Shown in pieces: positions 38,523 through 47,394 of a stretch of DNA of 64,000 nt. The stretch comes from Granulicella arctica. Its GTDB lineage: Bacteria > Acidobacteriota > Terriglobia > Terriglobales > Acidobacteriaceae. The notes beneath the pieces were generated by a model. That model was not told the origin of the DNA and did no database searches. It saw only the letters and a list, made by a program, of their open reading frames with translations. Each line of letters begins with the position of its first letter. The stretch's first letter is position 1. The stretch is from contig NZ_JACCCW010000002.1 of NCBI RefSeq assembly GCF_013410065.1, positions 930,001 through 994,000 of the forward strand, given 5' to 3'. A program made the position numbers and the translations under genes.

Positions 38523-39332
38523 TTAGAACTCCCTCCGGCGCTGCTCCTCGGGCTGACGGCGATCATCCTGCGCCGCTGGTGGGGAAACCATCGCCGCGTT
38601 CTCGATGGCGTTCAGGAGCTCACGGCCAAAGTCGTCCATGCGGGAACCAAACTCGCGCAGCCGCGCGGTCAATTGGTTGTACCCAACCACCGCCGGGATG
38701 GCGACCACAAGCCCAGCCGCCGTGGTGATAAGCGCCTCCGAGATACCCGGAGCCACAGCACGCAGGGTAGCCGTGCCGCTTGCGCCCAGGCCGTGGAAGG
38801 CATCAATGATGCCCATGACAGTGCCCAGCAGTCCGATAAAGGGCGCGATTGCAGCGATGGTGGCCAGCCACGTCATGCGACGTTCCATGACGGTAAGAGC
38901 TTCGCTTGATGCGGTCTGGGCAGCGCGGTCGAGGGCGACAGGGTTCCGCGGTAAACCACGCCCGCCGGACTGCCGCTGATACTCATCGTGAATCTCATTG
39001 AACACGGAGACAAGCGGGCTAGGCTTGAACTGATCCGAAACAGTAGCAATCTCGCCCAGACGCCCGGACTTCCGGAAGGCCCGCAAAAATCGCTTGCTCT
39101 GCGTCTCGGCCTTACCGAAGCTGGACCACTTGGAGAGCATGATGGACCAGGAAAAGATGCTGCACAGCAGCAGTAGGATAAGCACCGCAAACGCAACGGG
39201 GCCGCTGTTGTGGATCATCTCCAGGAGGGCGCTGCCGCCCGAAGCAGACGGTGCGGCGGCGCTGGGATCGGCCGCGGAGGGATCCTGGAGCCAAAGAAGA
39301 GCGAGCGAGAGGGTCGAGACCATGATCGTCAT
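38523..39332 (-). CDS. tolQ: TolQ/ExbB (MotA-family) proton channel
   Basis: This 269-aa protein has three hydrophobic helices: FAVLILLLLCSIFSWSIML, then WLATIAAIAPFIGLLGTVMG and the ALITTAAGLVVAIPAVVGYN pore helix. These are the hallmarks of TolQ/ExbB. It starts the minus-strand Tol operon and is divergent from recN. An N-terminal Ser/Ala/Pro-rich loop precedes the first conserved helix. Two in-frame ATG codons (39332, 39323) are possible starts. It should couple proton flow to the TonB-like protein. Confidence 0.9.
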   Translation of the reverse strand: MTIMVSTLSLALLWLQDPSAADPSAAAPSASGGSALLEMIHNSGPVAFAVLILLLLCSIFSWSIMLSKWSSFGKAETQSKRFLRAFRKSGRLGEIATVSDQFKPSPLVSVFNEIHDEYQRQSGGRGLPRNPVALDRAAQTASSEALTVMERRMTWLATIAAIAPFIGLLGTVMGIIDAFHGLGASGTATLRAVAPGISEALITTAAGLVVAIPAVVGYNQLTARLREFGSRMDDFGRELLNAIENAAMVSPPAAQDDRRQPEEQRRREF

Positions 39333-39365
39333 CTGATGTCCAGTGTAAAGCCTCTAGTTGGCTAT

Positions 39366-39407
39366 GGGAGGGGACGTACCGGGGAAGGAACCCCGGAAGC
39401 TCCCTCC
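39366..39407. repeat. Two-part inverted repeat in the tolQ/recN divergent region
   Basis: CCGGGG (39379-39384) pairs with CCCCGG (39391-39396), and outer GGGAG-rich and CTCCC-rich arms extend it. On the minus strand it would form a structured tolQ leader. Its role is unknown. Confidence 0.4.
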
Positions 39408-39476
39408 TTGTGCCTGTTCAAAGCGTTGTGATGGAGGGTTTGCTATGCTCGCGATACGTTGTGATTTGAGGCTGAA

Positions 39477-41171
39477 ATGCTGCTGGAGCTGCGAGCGGAA
39501 AATTATGCGGTGATTGACCGGGCCGTGGCCACCTTCGGCCACGGGTTGAACCTGTTGACGGGCGAGACAGGTGCAGGAAAGTCGATCCTGATCGACGCAC
39601 TGGCACTTCTGCTCGGCGGAAAAGCATCCAGCGATGTCGTCCGGCACGGTGCGGACAAGGCCGTCGTCGGCTGCGTCTTCGAGATGACCCCAGGAGCGCT
39701 GGCAATTCTTGAGGCGAACGGAATCGAGGTCGAGTCCGATGACATCCTGCTGCGACGCGAGATCGTTGCAAATGGAAAGGGTCGGGTGTTCGTGAACAAT
39801 CAGCCGACCACCGTCGGGGTACTGAGGCAACTCGCACCGGAACTGGCCCTCGTGCACTCGCAGGGCGAAACCATGGGCGCATTCGACCAGACACAGCAGC
39901 GGCTGCTGCTGGATCGATTTGCCGCAGTCGCGGCAGAACCGGCAGCAATGGCCTATGCGGCATGGAAAACTACAACAGATCGACTCGAACTGTTACAGTC
40001 TGCCGAACAGGATCGCCTGCGCATGGCCGACTTATGGCGCTTTCAAAGCAAAGAGATTGAAGATGCCGGGCTTTCCACTGCTGATGAAGACGCACTGCTT
40101 GAAGCCGAAAAGCGGGTACTGGCCAATTCGGAGAAGCTCTACAATGCGGCAATGAGCGCCCACGATCTGTTATACGAGTCGGAGAACTCGGCCGAGACGA
40201 CGCTCGCGGCAGCATTGAAGAACCTTGAAGAACTGGCACGGTATAACCCACGCTTTCAGGAACCCGCGCAGCAGCTTGCCGCAGCCAAGGCCACAGTCGA
40301 AGATGTGAGCGCAGAGGTCCGGGACTTCGCCGAGAACATCAACGCAGCGCCCGGCCGGCTGGAGGAGATCGAGGACCGGTTGGCAGCGCTCGACCGGCTG
40401 AAGCGCAAGTACGGTCAGACGCTTGCAGAGGTGATCGCGTTCGGACAGGAGTCGGCCCGGCAGCTAGCCGAGGTCGAAAACCGTGACGTTTTGCTAGCGG
40501 AGCTCCAGGTCCAGGAGGCGGCAGACGCAGAATCCTATCGAACAGCCGCAGTCTCGCTGACGGTGGTCCGGCAGGAGGCCGCGAAGCGGCTGGAGAAGCT
40601 TGCCGAGGCGCAGATCAACGATCTTGCCATGCGGGTACGGTTTGCGGTGCAGGTGACTCCGGAAGAGGAGCGCTCCTCCTGGACTCCCCATGGCTGGGAC
40701 AAGGTCGAATGCCTGATCGCAACCAATGCGGGCGAGCCACTGAAGCCATTGGACGAGATCGCCTCAGGCGGAGAGATGTCCCGTGTAATGTTGGCGCTCA
40801 AGGTAACCGTCGAGGAGGGAACGGCCAGCGCGGGTGCTCGAAAAAAGAAGTCTCCACTCCCCCGGACGCTGGTCTTCGACGAGATCGATATCGGGATCGG
40901 TGGCCGCGCGGCAGAGGCGGTCGGACGAAAGCTGAAGACGCTCTCCAAAGGGCAACAGGTGCTCTGCATCACCCATCTGCCTCAAATTGCTGCGTTTGGA
41001 GACCAGCATTTCCTCATTGAAAAGACCGAAAAGCAGGGTCGCACGCAGACCAATGTTCGCAAGATGGAGGACGAAGAGCGGCGGCAGGAGATTGCGCGCA
41101 TGCTGAGCGGTGCGACCCTGACCGAGACCAGCCTGAAGCATGCAGAACATCTGCTCGAAAGTAGCCGATAG
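39477..41171 (+). CDS. recN: DNA repair protein RecN
   Basis: This 564-aa SMC-like ATPase acts in double-strand break repair. The Walker A GETGAGKS is at residues 29-36, a long central coiled coil spans about 155-365, and the ABC signature (EIASGGEMSRVMLAL) and Walker B (TLVFDEIDIGIGG) lie in the C-terminal half. Length is normal. GAGG precedes ATG 39477 by 7 bases. It is divergent from tolQ. Confidence 0.94.
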   Translation: MLLELRAENYAVIDRAVATFGHGLNLLTGETGAGKSILIDALALLLGGKASSDVVRHGADKAVVGCVFEMTPGALAILEANGIEVESDDILLRREIVANGKGRVFVNNQPTTVGVLRQLAPELALVHSQGETMGAFDQTQQRLLLDRFAAVAAEPAAMAYAAWKTTTDRLELLQSAEQDRLRMADLWRFQSKEIEDAGLSTADEDALLEAEKRVLANSEKLYNAAMSAHDLLYESENSAETTLAAALKNLEELARYNPRFQEPAQQLAAAKATVEDVSAEVRDFAENINAAPGRLEEIEDRLAALDRLKRKYGQTLAEVIAFGQESARQLAEVENRDVLLAELQVQEAADAESYRTAAVSLTVVRQEAAKRLEKLAEAQINDLAMRVRFAVQVTPEEERSSWTPHGWDKVECLIATNAGEPLKPLDEIASGGEMSRVMLALKVTVEEGTASAGARKKKSPLPRTLVFDEIDIGIGGRAAEAVGRKLKTLSKGQQVLCITHLPQIAAFGDQHFLIEKTEKQGRTQTNVRKMEDEERRQEIARMLSGATLTETSLKHAEHLLESSR

Positions 41172-41231
41172 CGACATCTCTTTCTGGACGGACGGCATCG
41201 CACTCTGTGGCAGTTCAGGAGAAGGTTGACC

Positions 41232-41387
41232 ATGTCCACGACAAATAAAAAATGCGCACACGCAAGCTGCGGTTGTATGGCTGCTGAGGGCTCGAAGTAC
41301 TGCTCCTCGGTCTGCCAGGATTCCAAAGGTCTAACGACCCTTAGCTGCGATTGCAGGCACGCAGGCTGTTCCGAACGCAAGCTGTAA
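41232..41387 (+). CDS. Bacterial metallothionein (SmtA-like)
   Basis: A 51-aa frame below the usual ORF cut-off. AGGAGAAGG (41217-41225) lies just before ATG 41232. It has eight cysteines (8, 13, 15, 24, 28, 39, 41, 46) and two histidines. The core CAHASCGCM...GSKYCSSVC...CDCRHAGC follows the cyanobacterial/pseudomonad SmtA/BmtA plan (CxxxxCxC, YCSxxC, CxHxGC). It should bind zinc, cadmium or copper in the cytoplasm. It lies 60 bases after recN and before ispH; no smtB-type repressor is visible nearby. Confidence 0.8.
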   Translation: MSTTNKKCAHASCGCMAAEGSKYCSSVCQDSKGLTTLSCDCRHAGCSERKL

Positions 41388-41497
41388 GGTATCCGTGGTG
41401 CCTGTGGATGTTTTCGCGTCCTGCCCTGTCGAGCAGGGCTGCGTCTGGTGTTGCACCAAGTTTGGTTCAATTATCCTCGCGGAAAAGCCAGACGCGG

Positions 41498-41503
41498 TAT
41501 ACT
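41498..41503 (+). promoter_or_regulatory. TATACT box just before the ispH start
   Basis: A strong -10-like TATACT ends 7 bases before GTG 41511, and no Shine-Dalgarno intervenes. If used, ispH mRNA would be leaderless. No good -35 at 17 bases. Confidence 0.3.
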
Positions 41504-41510
41504 GGTAACT

Positions 41511-42527
41511 GTGACGACACCCACTCTTGATCCCGTAGATACCTCCCAAACAGGCAACCCAGTTTCAACGAAACGCGTCCTGCTGTTGAAGCCGCGAGGC
41601 TTTTGCGCTGGCGTTGTCCGCGCCATCGACATCGTGCAGATTGCGTTGGATACGTTTGGCGCGCCGATCTATGTGCGGAAAGAGATCGTGCATAACAGCT
41701 ATGTTGTGAACGATCTTGCAAAGAAGGGTGCGATCTTCGTCAACGAACTGGACGAGGTGCCCGAGGGTGCCCGTGTTATCTACTCCGCGCATGGCGTTTC
41801 GCCTGCGGTGCGAGAACGGGCAAAAGAACGCGGCCTGAAGGTCGTCGACGCAACCTGTCCGCTGGTCACCAAGGTTCACGTCGAAGCCATTAAATTCGCG
41901 AAACAAGGCTATTCGCTGGTGCTTGTCGGGCACCGCGACCACGAAGAGGTCGAAGGCACCCAAGGTGAGGCTCCGGATGTAACTCAGGTGGTTTCGACGG
42001 TGGAAGAGGTCGCAGCGCTGGTCGTTCCCGATCCCAATAAGGTCGCTTATCTGACGCAGACGACGCTCTCGCTGGACGAAGCGCACTACATGATCGAAGC
42101 CCTCAAGAAGAAGTTTCCGAACATCGTCGGACCGCACGCGCAGGACATCTGCTACGCCACAGAAAATCGCCAGACGGCAGTAAAGAAAGTGGCCCACGGT
42201 GCAGACTTGGTGCTGGTCGTCGGTTCGCGAAATAGCTCGAATTCAAATCGCCTGGTTGAAGTTTCGAAAAACTTGGACACCAACTCCTATCTCATCGACA
42301 TGGCAGAGGCGATTCAGCCAGAGTGGCTCGATGGGGTGAACACGGTAGCCGTCACCGCGGGGGCATCCGCGCCCGAGGTGCTGGTCAAAGACGTTGTCGA
42401 ATATCTTCAGTCCAAAGGATATGGCGATGTCGACGAGGTAGAAGTCATGCCGGAAAATGTACGCTTCGGTCTGCCGCCTGAGATCGTTCAGGCGATTCAA
42501 CCTGCACCATCGGTAGCCCGTCAGTAA
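41511..42527 (+). CDS. ispH: 4-hydroxy-3-methylbut-2-enyl diphosphate reductase
   Basis: This 338-aa [4Fe-4S] enzyme is the last step of the MEP pathway, yielding IPP and DMAPP. The three cluster cysteines lie in PRGFCAGVVRA (Cys32), VVDATCPLVTKVH and AQDICYATENRQ. The conserved SRNSSNSNRL block is present. GTG 41511 is the likeliest start; the open frame to 41448 adds only a non-conserved stretch. It lies 81 bases upstream of shc on the same strand, so isoprenoid supply and hopanoid cyclisation may be co-regulated. Confidence 0.94.
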   Translation: MTTPTLDPVDTSQTGNPVSTKRVLLLKPRGFCAGVVRAIDIVQIALDTFGAPIYVRKEIVHNSYVVNDLAKKGAIFVNELDEVPEGARVIYSAHGVSPAVRERAKERGLKVVDATCPLVTKVHVEAIKFAKQGYSLVLVGHRDHEEVEGTQGEAPDVTQVVSTVEEVAALVVPDPNKVAYLTQTTLSLDEAHYMIEALKKKFPNIVGPHAQDICYATENRQTAVKKVAHGADLVLVVGSRNSSNSNRLVEVSKNLDTNSYLIDMAEAIQPEWLDGVNTVAVTAGASAPEVLVKDVVEYLQSKGYGDVDEVEVMPENVRFGLPPEIVQAIQPAPSVARQ

Positions 42528-42608
42528 TCCAATAAGTCATGCCGGACAAAGTCTTCAGGCAGTGATATTTAGTTTGTTGACCGGTTCTATAGAGAGTTTG
42601 TTGAACAG

Positions 42609-44630
42609 ATGAGCACATTACCACGCAATCCGCAGACGGCAACCAAGTCGGCACAGCCCCGCTATGGCCGGATGGATCTTGGCTTGGAGCATGTTGCCAG
42701 CGGGATCGCACGCGCGAAAGATTGGCTGCTTGGCAAGCAGCATCCGGATGGCTATTGGTGCGGCGAGCTCGAAGCAGACGTAATGCTCGAAGCGGACTAC
42801 ATCTTCATGCATACGCTGCTTGGAACAGGAGACGCCGGCAAGATGCAGCGCGCCCTGAACGAAATTCTTCGGCACCAGAATGAAGACGGCGGCTGGAGCC
42901 AGTTTCCCGGTGGCCCCTCAAATATCAACTACGGCGTAAAGAGCTACCTCGCGTTGAAGTTGATGGGCTGGTCGGCCGAGCACCCACTCCTCGTCAAAGC
43001 ACGTGAATGGATTCTCGCGAACGGCGGCGTCGTGGAGTGCAATACTTTCACGAAGATCTACCTGTGCGCTCTGGGACAGTATGAGTACGACGCGGTCCCG
43101 GCAGTACCGCCCGAGATCGTCCTCTTCCCGAACTGGTTCTACTTCAATATCTACGAGATCTCCTCGTGGTCTCGTGGAATTCTGGTGCCGCTGTCGATCA
43201 TCTATGCGAACAAGCCGTTCAAAAAAATCGCCCCAGAGCAGGGAATTGACGAGCTGTTTGTCGGTGGCCGCGCCAACGCGAACCTTCATCTGCGATGGGA
43301 CAAGAAGCGTCTCTTTGGCTGGCGCAACTTCTTCCTTGCCCTCGACCGGCTGATGCACTGGGCCGAGCGAATTCACATTCGCCCACTCCGCAAGATTGCA
43401 ATCAAAAAAGCCGAAAAGTGGATGCTTGCGCGGTTTGAAAAATCTGACGGTCTCGGCGCAATCTATCCGGCCATGTTGAACTCCATCGTAGCGATGCGCG
43501 TTCTGGGATACTCCCTGGACGATCCGCAGATGATCCGTGCTATGGATGAGTTCGAGAAGCTTGGAATTGACTGCCCGGAAGGCGAGCCGGAGTACCCGAC
43601 ACCAACCTTCCGTATGCAACCATGCTTCCCGCCGGTATGGGATACGGCTCAGGTCGTTTCAGCCCTCGGTGAAGCAGGTCTCTCGAAGACGGACCCGCGG
43701 CTTTTGAAGGCGGCCGACTGGCTACTCTCCAAAGAGGTTCGTCATAAAGGTGACTGGGCCGAAAAGGTTAAAAATGTTGAGCCTGGCGGCTGGTACTTCG
43801 AGTTTAACAATGAGTTTTACCCGGATGTCGATGATACCGGAGAGGTTCTGCTGGCATTGAACTGCGTCGACAACCCTCGCGAGCGGTATCAGCACGAAGT
43901 ATGCCAGCGTGCTTTGAACTGGATCTGGGCGATGCAGTGCAAGAACGGCGGATGGGCGGCGTTCGACAAGGACAATACCAAAACGATCTTCCAGTACATC
44001 CCCTTCGCCGACCACAACGCGATGCTGGACCCACCGACGGTCGACATCACCGGACGCATGCTGGAGATGCTGGCGCAGTACGGCTTCACCCGGGACGACA
44101 AGCGCGTCGAGAAAGCGATCCAGTTCGTTCTGAAGGAGCAGTCGCCGGACGGAAGCTGGTTTGGCCGCTGGGGTGTGAACTACCTGTACGGAACCTTCCT
44201 GGTTCTGCGTGGCCTGGAGGCCATCGGGATGTGGAGTCATGAGCCCTGCATCCTGCAAGCGACGGAGTGGATTCGCATGATGCAGAACTCCGACGGCGGC
44301 TGGGGCGAGACTTGCGGCACCTACGACGATGAGCTACAGAAGGGCATCGGCCCAAGCACGCCATCGCAGACGGCATGGGCGCTCCTTGGGCTGCTGGCTG
44401 GCGGAGACAGTCGGTCGGACTCCGTAGCGAAGGGCGTGCGTTGGCTCATCGATCGCCAACACGAGGATGGAAGCTGGGACGAATTAGTTCCAGGACGTAA
44501 CGGCGAAAGCTACTACACGGGAACAGGCTTCCCGCGCGTGTTTTATCTCGGTTACCACTTATATAAGCAGTACTTCCCCTTGCTTGCTCTGACAACCTAC
44601 AAGCGAGCGATGGAACGGGAAACGGCATAA
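42609..44630 (+). CDS. shc: Squalene-hopene cyclase
   Basis: This 673-aa membrane-associated enzyme cyclises squalene to hopene/hopanol. The catalytic acid motif is DVDD at residues 406-409 (PDVDDTGEVLL). Multiple QW repeats are visible: QNEDGGWSQFPGG, KNGGWAAFDKDN, SPDGSWFGRWGVNYLYGT and NSDGGWGETCGTYDD. The length fits class II cyclases. It heads a run of hopanoid genes (hpnH, hpnA, hpnG) on the same strand. Confidence 0.96.
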   Translation: MSTLPRNPQTATKSAQPRYGRMDLGLEHVASGIARAKDWLLGKQHPDGYWCGELEADVMLEADYIFMHTLLGTGDAGKMQRALNEILRHQNEDGGWSQFPGGPSNINYGVKSYLALKLMGWSAEHPLLVKAREWILANGGVVECNTFTKIYLCALGQYEYDAVPAVPPEIVLFPNWFYFNIYEISSWSRGILVPLSIIYANKPFKKIAPEQGIDELFVGGRANANLHLRWDKKRLFGWRNFFLALDRLMHWAERIHIRPLRKIAIKKAEKWMLARFEKSDGLGAIYPAMLNSIVAMRVLGYSLDDPQMIRAMDEFEKLGIDCPEGEPEYPTPTFRMQPCFPPVWDTAQVVSALGEAGLSKTDPRLLKAADWLLSKEVRHKGDWAEKVKNVEPGGWYFEFNNEFYPDVDDTGEVLLALNCVDNPRERYQHEVCQRALNWIWAMQCKNGGWAAFDKDNTKTIFQYIPFADHNAMLDPPTVDITGRMLEMLAQYGFTRDDKRVEKAIQFVLKEQSPDGSWFGRWGVNYLYGTFLVLRGLEAIGMWSHEPCILQATEWIRMMQNSDGGWGETCGTYDDELQKGIGPSTPSQTAWALLGLLAGGDSRSDSVAKGVRWLIDRQHEDGSWDELVPGRNGESYYTGTGFPRVFYLGYHLYKQYFPLLALTTYKRAMERETA

Positions 44631-44686
44631 AGAAAATTAAGCAAGCGTTTCTGTTTTTGCTTTAAAGATTTATAGGAGATCCTCGG

Positions 44687-45829
44687 ATGGCTGTACCAGT
44701 CTCGCAAGCGTGGACCGTAGCGACATACGTTTTGAAGCAAAAGCTGATGGGCCGGAAGAAGTATCCTCTGGTGCTGATGCTTGAGCCCCTCTTCCGCTGC
44801 AACCTGGCATGTGCCGGCTGCGGGAAGATTCAATACCCTGCGCACATCCTCAAGGCAGAGCTCAGCCCTGAGGAGTGCTTCAAGGCAGTCGAAGAATGCG
44901 GAACGCCGATGGTGTCGATTCCAGGCGGCGAGCCTCTGCTGCATCCCAAGATGCCGGAGATCGTTGCAGGTCTCGTTGCGCGGAAGAAGTATGTGTACAT
45001 GTGCACAAACGCGCTTCTCTTGAAGGAGAAGCTGCACCTGTTCAAGCCCAGCAAGTATCTGTCATTCTCAGTGCATGTGGATGGTCAGCGCGAGCATCAT
45101 GACTTCTCTGTCTGCCGCGAGGGTGGCTACGACATTGCGATGGAGGGTGTGCGTGCTGCCGTGGCCGCGGGCTTCCGTGTAACGACCAATACGACGCTGT
45201 TCGACGGAGCCGACCCGAACTCAGTGCGGGCGCACTTTGACGAAATGATGGCGGCGGGAGTGGAGAGCATGATGGTCTCGCCTGGCTACACCTACGATAA
45301 AGCCCCTGACCAGAACCACTTTTTGGGTAAGGCGAGATCGCGCAGAATGTTTCGGGCGATTCTTTCGAACCGTAAAAAATCCTGGGAGTTCAATACCCAT
45401 CCGCTCTTCTCAGAGTTTTTGATGGGGAAACAGAACTTCGAATGCACACCCTGGGGGATGCCCACCTTTTCGATCTTCGGCTGGCAGAAGCCATGCTATC
45501 TGTTGCAGGACGGATACGCTGACACCTTCAAGGAACTGCTGGAGACGGTAGAGTGGCAGAACTATGGCGCAAAGAGCGGGAACCCGCAGTGCGCGAATTG
45601 CATGGTGCACTCTGGACATGAAGCTTCCGCCGTCGACTATGCCTTCAGCTCGCTGAAGGGCTTCATGATGACCGCAAGGAAATTCATGTTCCCCCCGACA
45701 TATGAAGATGCAGATGCACAGAAACTGCTAAACGAGTGGCCGAAAAAGAGCCATGGACCACTTGTGCAGATCGCTGCCCCTGCAACAACACATAACGCAG
45801 CAGAGCTACAGCAGGTTTCGGGAGACTAA
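44687..45829 (+). CDS. hpnH: Adenosyl-hopene transferase HpnH (radical SAM)
   Basis: This 380-aa radical-SAM enzyme attaches an adenosyl group to hopene, the first step to C35 hopanoids. The cluster motif is CNLACAGC (Cys38, 42, 45), followed by the GGEPLLH SAM-binding block. The HpnH-type C-terminal region (DUF3463-like, CTPWGMPTFSIFGWQKPCY) is present. AGGAG lies before ATG 44687. It follows shc by 56 bases and precedes an unknown small gene by 2 bases. Confidence 0.95.
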   Translation: MAVPVSQAWTVATYVLKQKLMGRKKYPLVLMLEPLFRCNLACAGCGKIQYPAHILKAELSPEECFKAVEECGTPMVSIPGGEPLLHPKMPEIVAGLVARKKYVYMCTNALLLKEKLHLFKPSKYLSFSVHVDGQREHHDFSVCREGGYDIAMEGVRAAVAAGFRVTTNTTLFDGADPNSVRAHFDEMMAAGVESMMVSPGYTYDKAPDQNHFLGKARSRRMFRAILSNRKKSWEFNTHPLFSEFLMGKQNFECTPWGMPTFSIFGWQKPCYLLQDGYADTFKELLETVEWQNYGAKSGNPQCANCMVHSGHEASAVDYAFSSLKGFMMTARKFMFPPTYEDADAQKLLNEWPKKSHGPLVQIAAPATTHNAAELQQVSGD

Positions 45830-45831
45830 TT

Positions 45832-46278
45832 ATGGCGACCGACACACAGGAAGCAGCAAAACTGGAGCAGCTGTCTCACGAAAGTGCCGACGAGATCGAG
45901 ATAGCAGCAGGACGCGAGCGCGAGCAACTCGAGGGATGGATCCCCTCGCTGGCAAGCGACGCCGACATTCGCGAGGCGCTCGAAAAGGCATTCGACTATC
46001 GCGGAGACATCACCGTCACGCGCAAAGACGGAACGCAGATTCAGGGATACCTCTTCGATCGGCGTAGCGGAGCGGCTCTGTCTGATTCCTTCATCCGCAT
46101 CATCCCCGCCAACGCTGCGACAAAATTGAACGTGTCGTATGCGGATGTCGCGGCTCTGTCTTTCAGTGGGCGCGATACGGCTGCTGGCAAGACCTTCGAA
46201 GCCTGGGTGAAGAAATACTGGGAGAAGAAGGCGGCGGGCGAACAGAACATTCAGATCGAGCCGGAAAAGCTGGACTGA
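45832..46278 (+). CDS. Hopanoid-operon protein of unknown function
   Basis: This 148-aa soluble protein has no signal peptide. An acidic helical N-terminus (about 1-50) precedes a region that looks like a small all-beta domain (ITVTRKDGTQIQGYLFDRR, then IRIIPANAATKLNVSYADVA) with an Sm-like spacing, then LSFSGRDTAAGKTFEAWVKK and a basic helical tail. I do not recognise the family. It lies 2 bases after hpnH and before hpnA, so a hopanoid-linked role is likely. An RNA- or lipid-binding scaffold is possible but unproven. Confidence 0.7.
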   Translation: MATDTQEAAKLEQLSHESADEIEIAAGREREQLEGWIPSLASDADIREALEKAFDYRGDITVTRKDGTQIQGYLFDRRSGAALSDSFIRIIPANAATKLNVSYADVAALSFSGRDTAAGKTFEAWVKKYWEKKAAGEQNIQIEPEKLD

Positions 46279-46371
46279 TACTGTTCGTCAGCGTACCTTG
46301 AACCGAGCAAAACTTCCCGCATAAGCTATGCGAGAAAACTTCCCCATATTGTCACTAAGAGAAGAGCAGGC

Positions 46372-47394
46372 GTGCGCGCATTCATCACGGGAGCGACCGG
46401 TTTCGTAGGCAGCCATGTCGCCCGGACGTATGCTGCTCAAGGCGCAACGTTGCGCCTTCTGACGAGGCAGACAAGCAGCACGAAACTGCTCGCCAACCTG
46501 GACGCCGAACTCGTAACAGGCGATCTGCGTCAACCGGAAAAGCTACGCTCTGCACTCGCAGGTTGCGATGCGCTGGTGCATGTCGCAGCAGACTACCGGC
46601 TGTGGGTGCGTGACCCGAAGGAGATGTACGCGTCGAACGTGAAGGGTACACGGGAGCTGCTGCGTATCGCACGCGAGGTCGGGGTGAAGCGCGTCGTGTA
46701 TACGTCGAGCGTAGCGACCATGGGCTTCAAGGCCGATGGCACAATCGTGGACGAGGCAACCCCCGTGGGATTGGCCGATATGATCGGCCACTACAAGCGC
46801 TCGAAGTTCATGGCGGAACAAGTAGCCATCGAAGCGGCTCGCGCCGGACAACACGTCATCATCCTCAATCCGACGACGCCCATCGGTGCAGGTGACGTAA
46901 AGCCGACACCGACAGGCCGAATCATCGTCGACTTCCTGAATAAAAAATTCCCTGCGTATGTCGATACAGGATTGAACCTCGTCGATGTTGCAGAGATTGC
47001 GCAGATGCACTTCGCCGCCTTGGAGCGAGGCACGCCGGGTGAGCGATACATTCTGGGCGGGGAGAACCTGACGCTGAAGCAGATCCTCGATCGCATGTCG
47101 TCGATCACCGGGCTGCCGTCGCCAACCATGAAGGTGCCGCACGCAGTGGCGATGGCCTTCGCCTTCTTCGAGGAGAACATCACCGGCAGACTGCTTGGCA
47201 AAGAGCCGCGGGCGACGGTTGAAGCTGTGAAGATGGGAAAGAAAACGATGTTTGCCGCCTCCTCCAAAGCTGAACGCGATCTCGGCTTCCGCGTTTTTCC
47301 CGTCTATCATGCCATGCGTTCGGCAATCGACTGGTTTGTAGCGAACGGCTATGCGCCTGATCCTCAGAAAATTGAGCATCTAACCAAAGCATGA
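46372..47394 (+). CDS. hpnA: Hopanoid-associated sugar epimerase HpnA
   Basis: This 340-aa extended short-chain dehydrogenase has the NAD(P) motif GATGFVGSHVA at the N-terminus, the catalytic YKRSK (YxxxK) and a conserved TSSVATMG. HpnA proteins are found beside shc/hpnH and are thought to act on the sugar part of extended hopanoids. GTG 46372 is chosen (AAGAG about 6 bases upstream; the motif begins at once). Its stop overlaps hpnG by 4 bases (ATGA). Confidence 0.9.
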   Translation: MRAFITGATGFVGSHVARTYAAQGATLRLLTRQTSSTKLLANLDAELVTGDLRQPEKLRSALAGCDALVHVAADYRLWVRDPKEMYASNVKGTRELLRIAREVGVKRVVYTSSVATMGFKADGTIVDEATPVGLADMIGHYKRSKFMAEQVAIEAARAGQHVIILNPTTPIGAGDVKPTPTGRIIVDFLNKKFPAYVDTGLNLVDVAEIAQMHFAALERGTPGERYILGGENLTLKQILDRMSSITGLPSPTMKVPHAVAMAFAFFEENITGRLLGKEPRATVEAVKMGKKTMFAASSKAERDLGFRVFPVYHAMRSAIDWFVANGYAPDPQKIEHLTKA

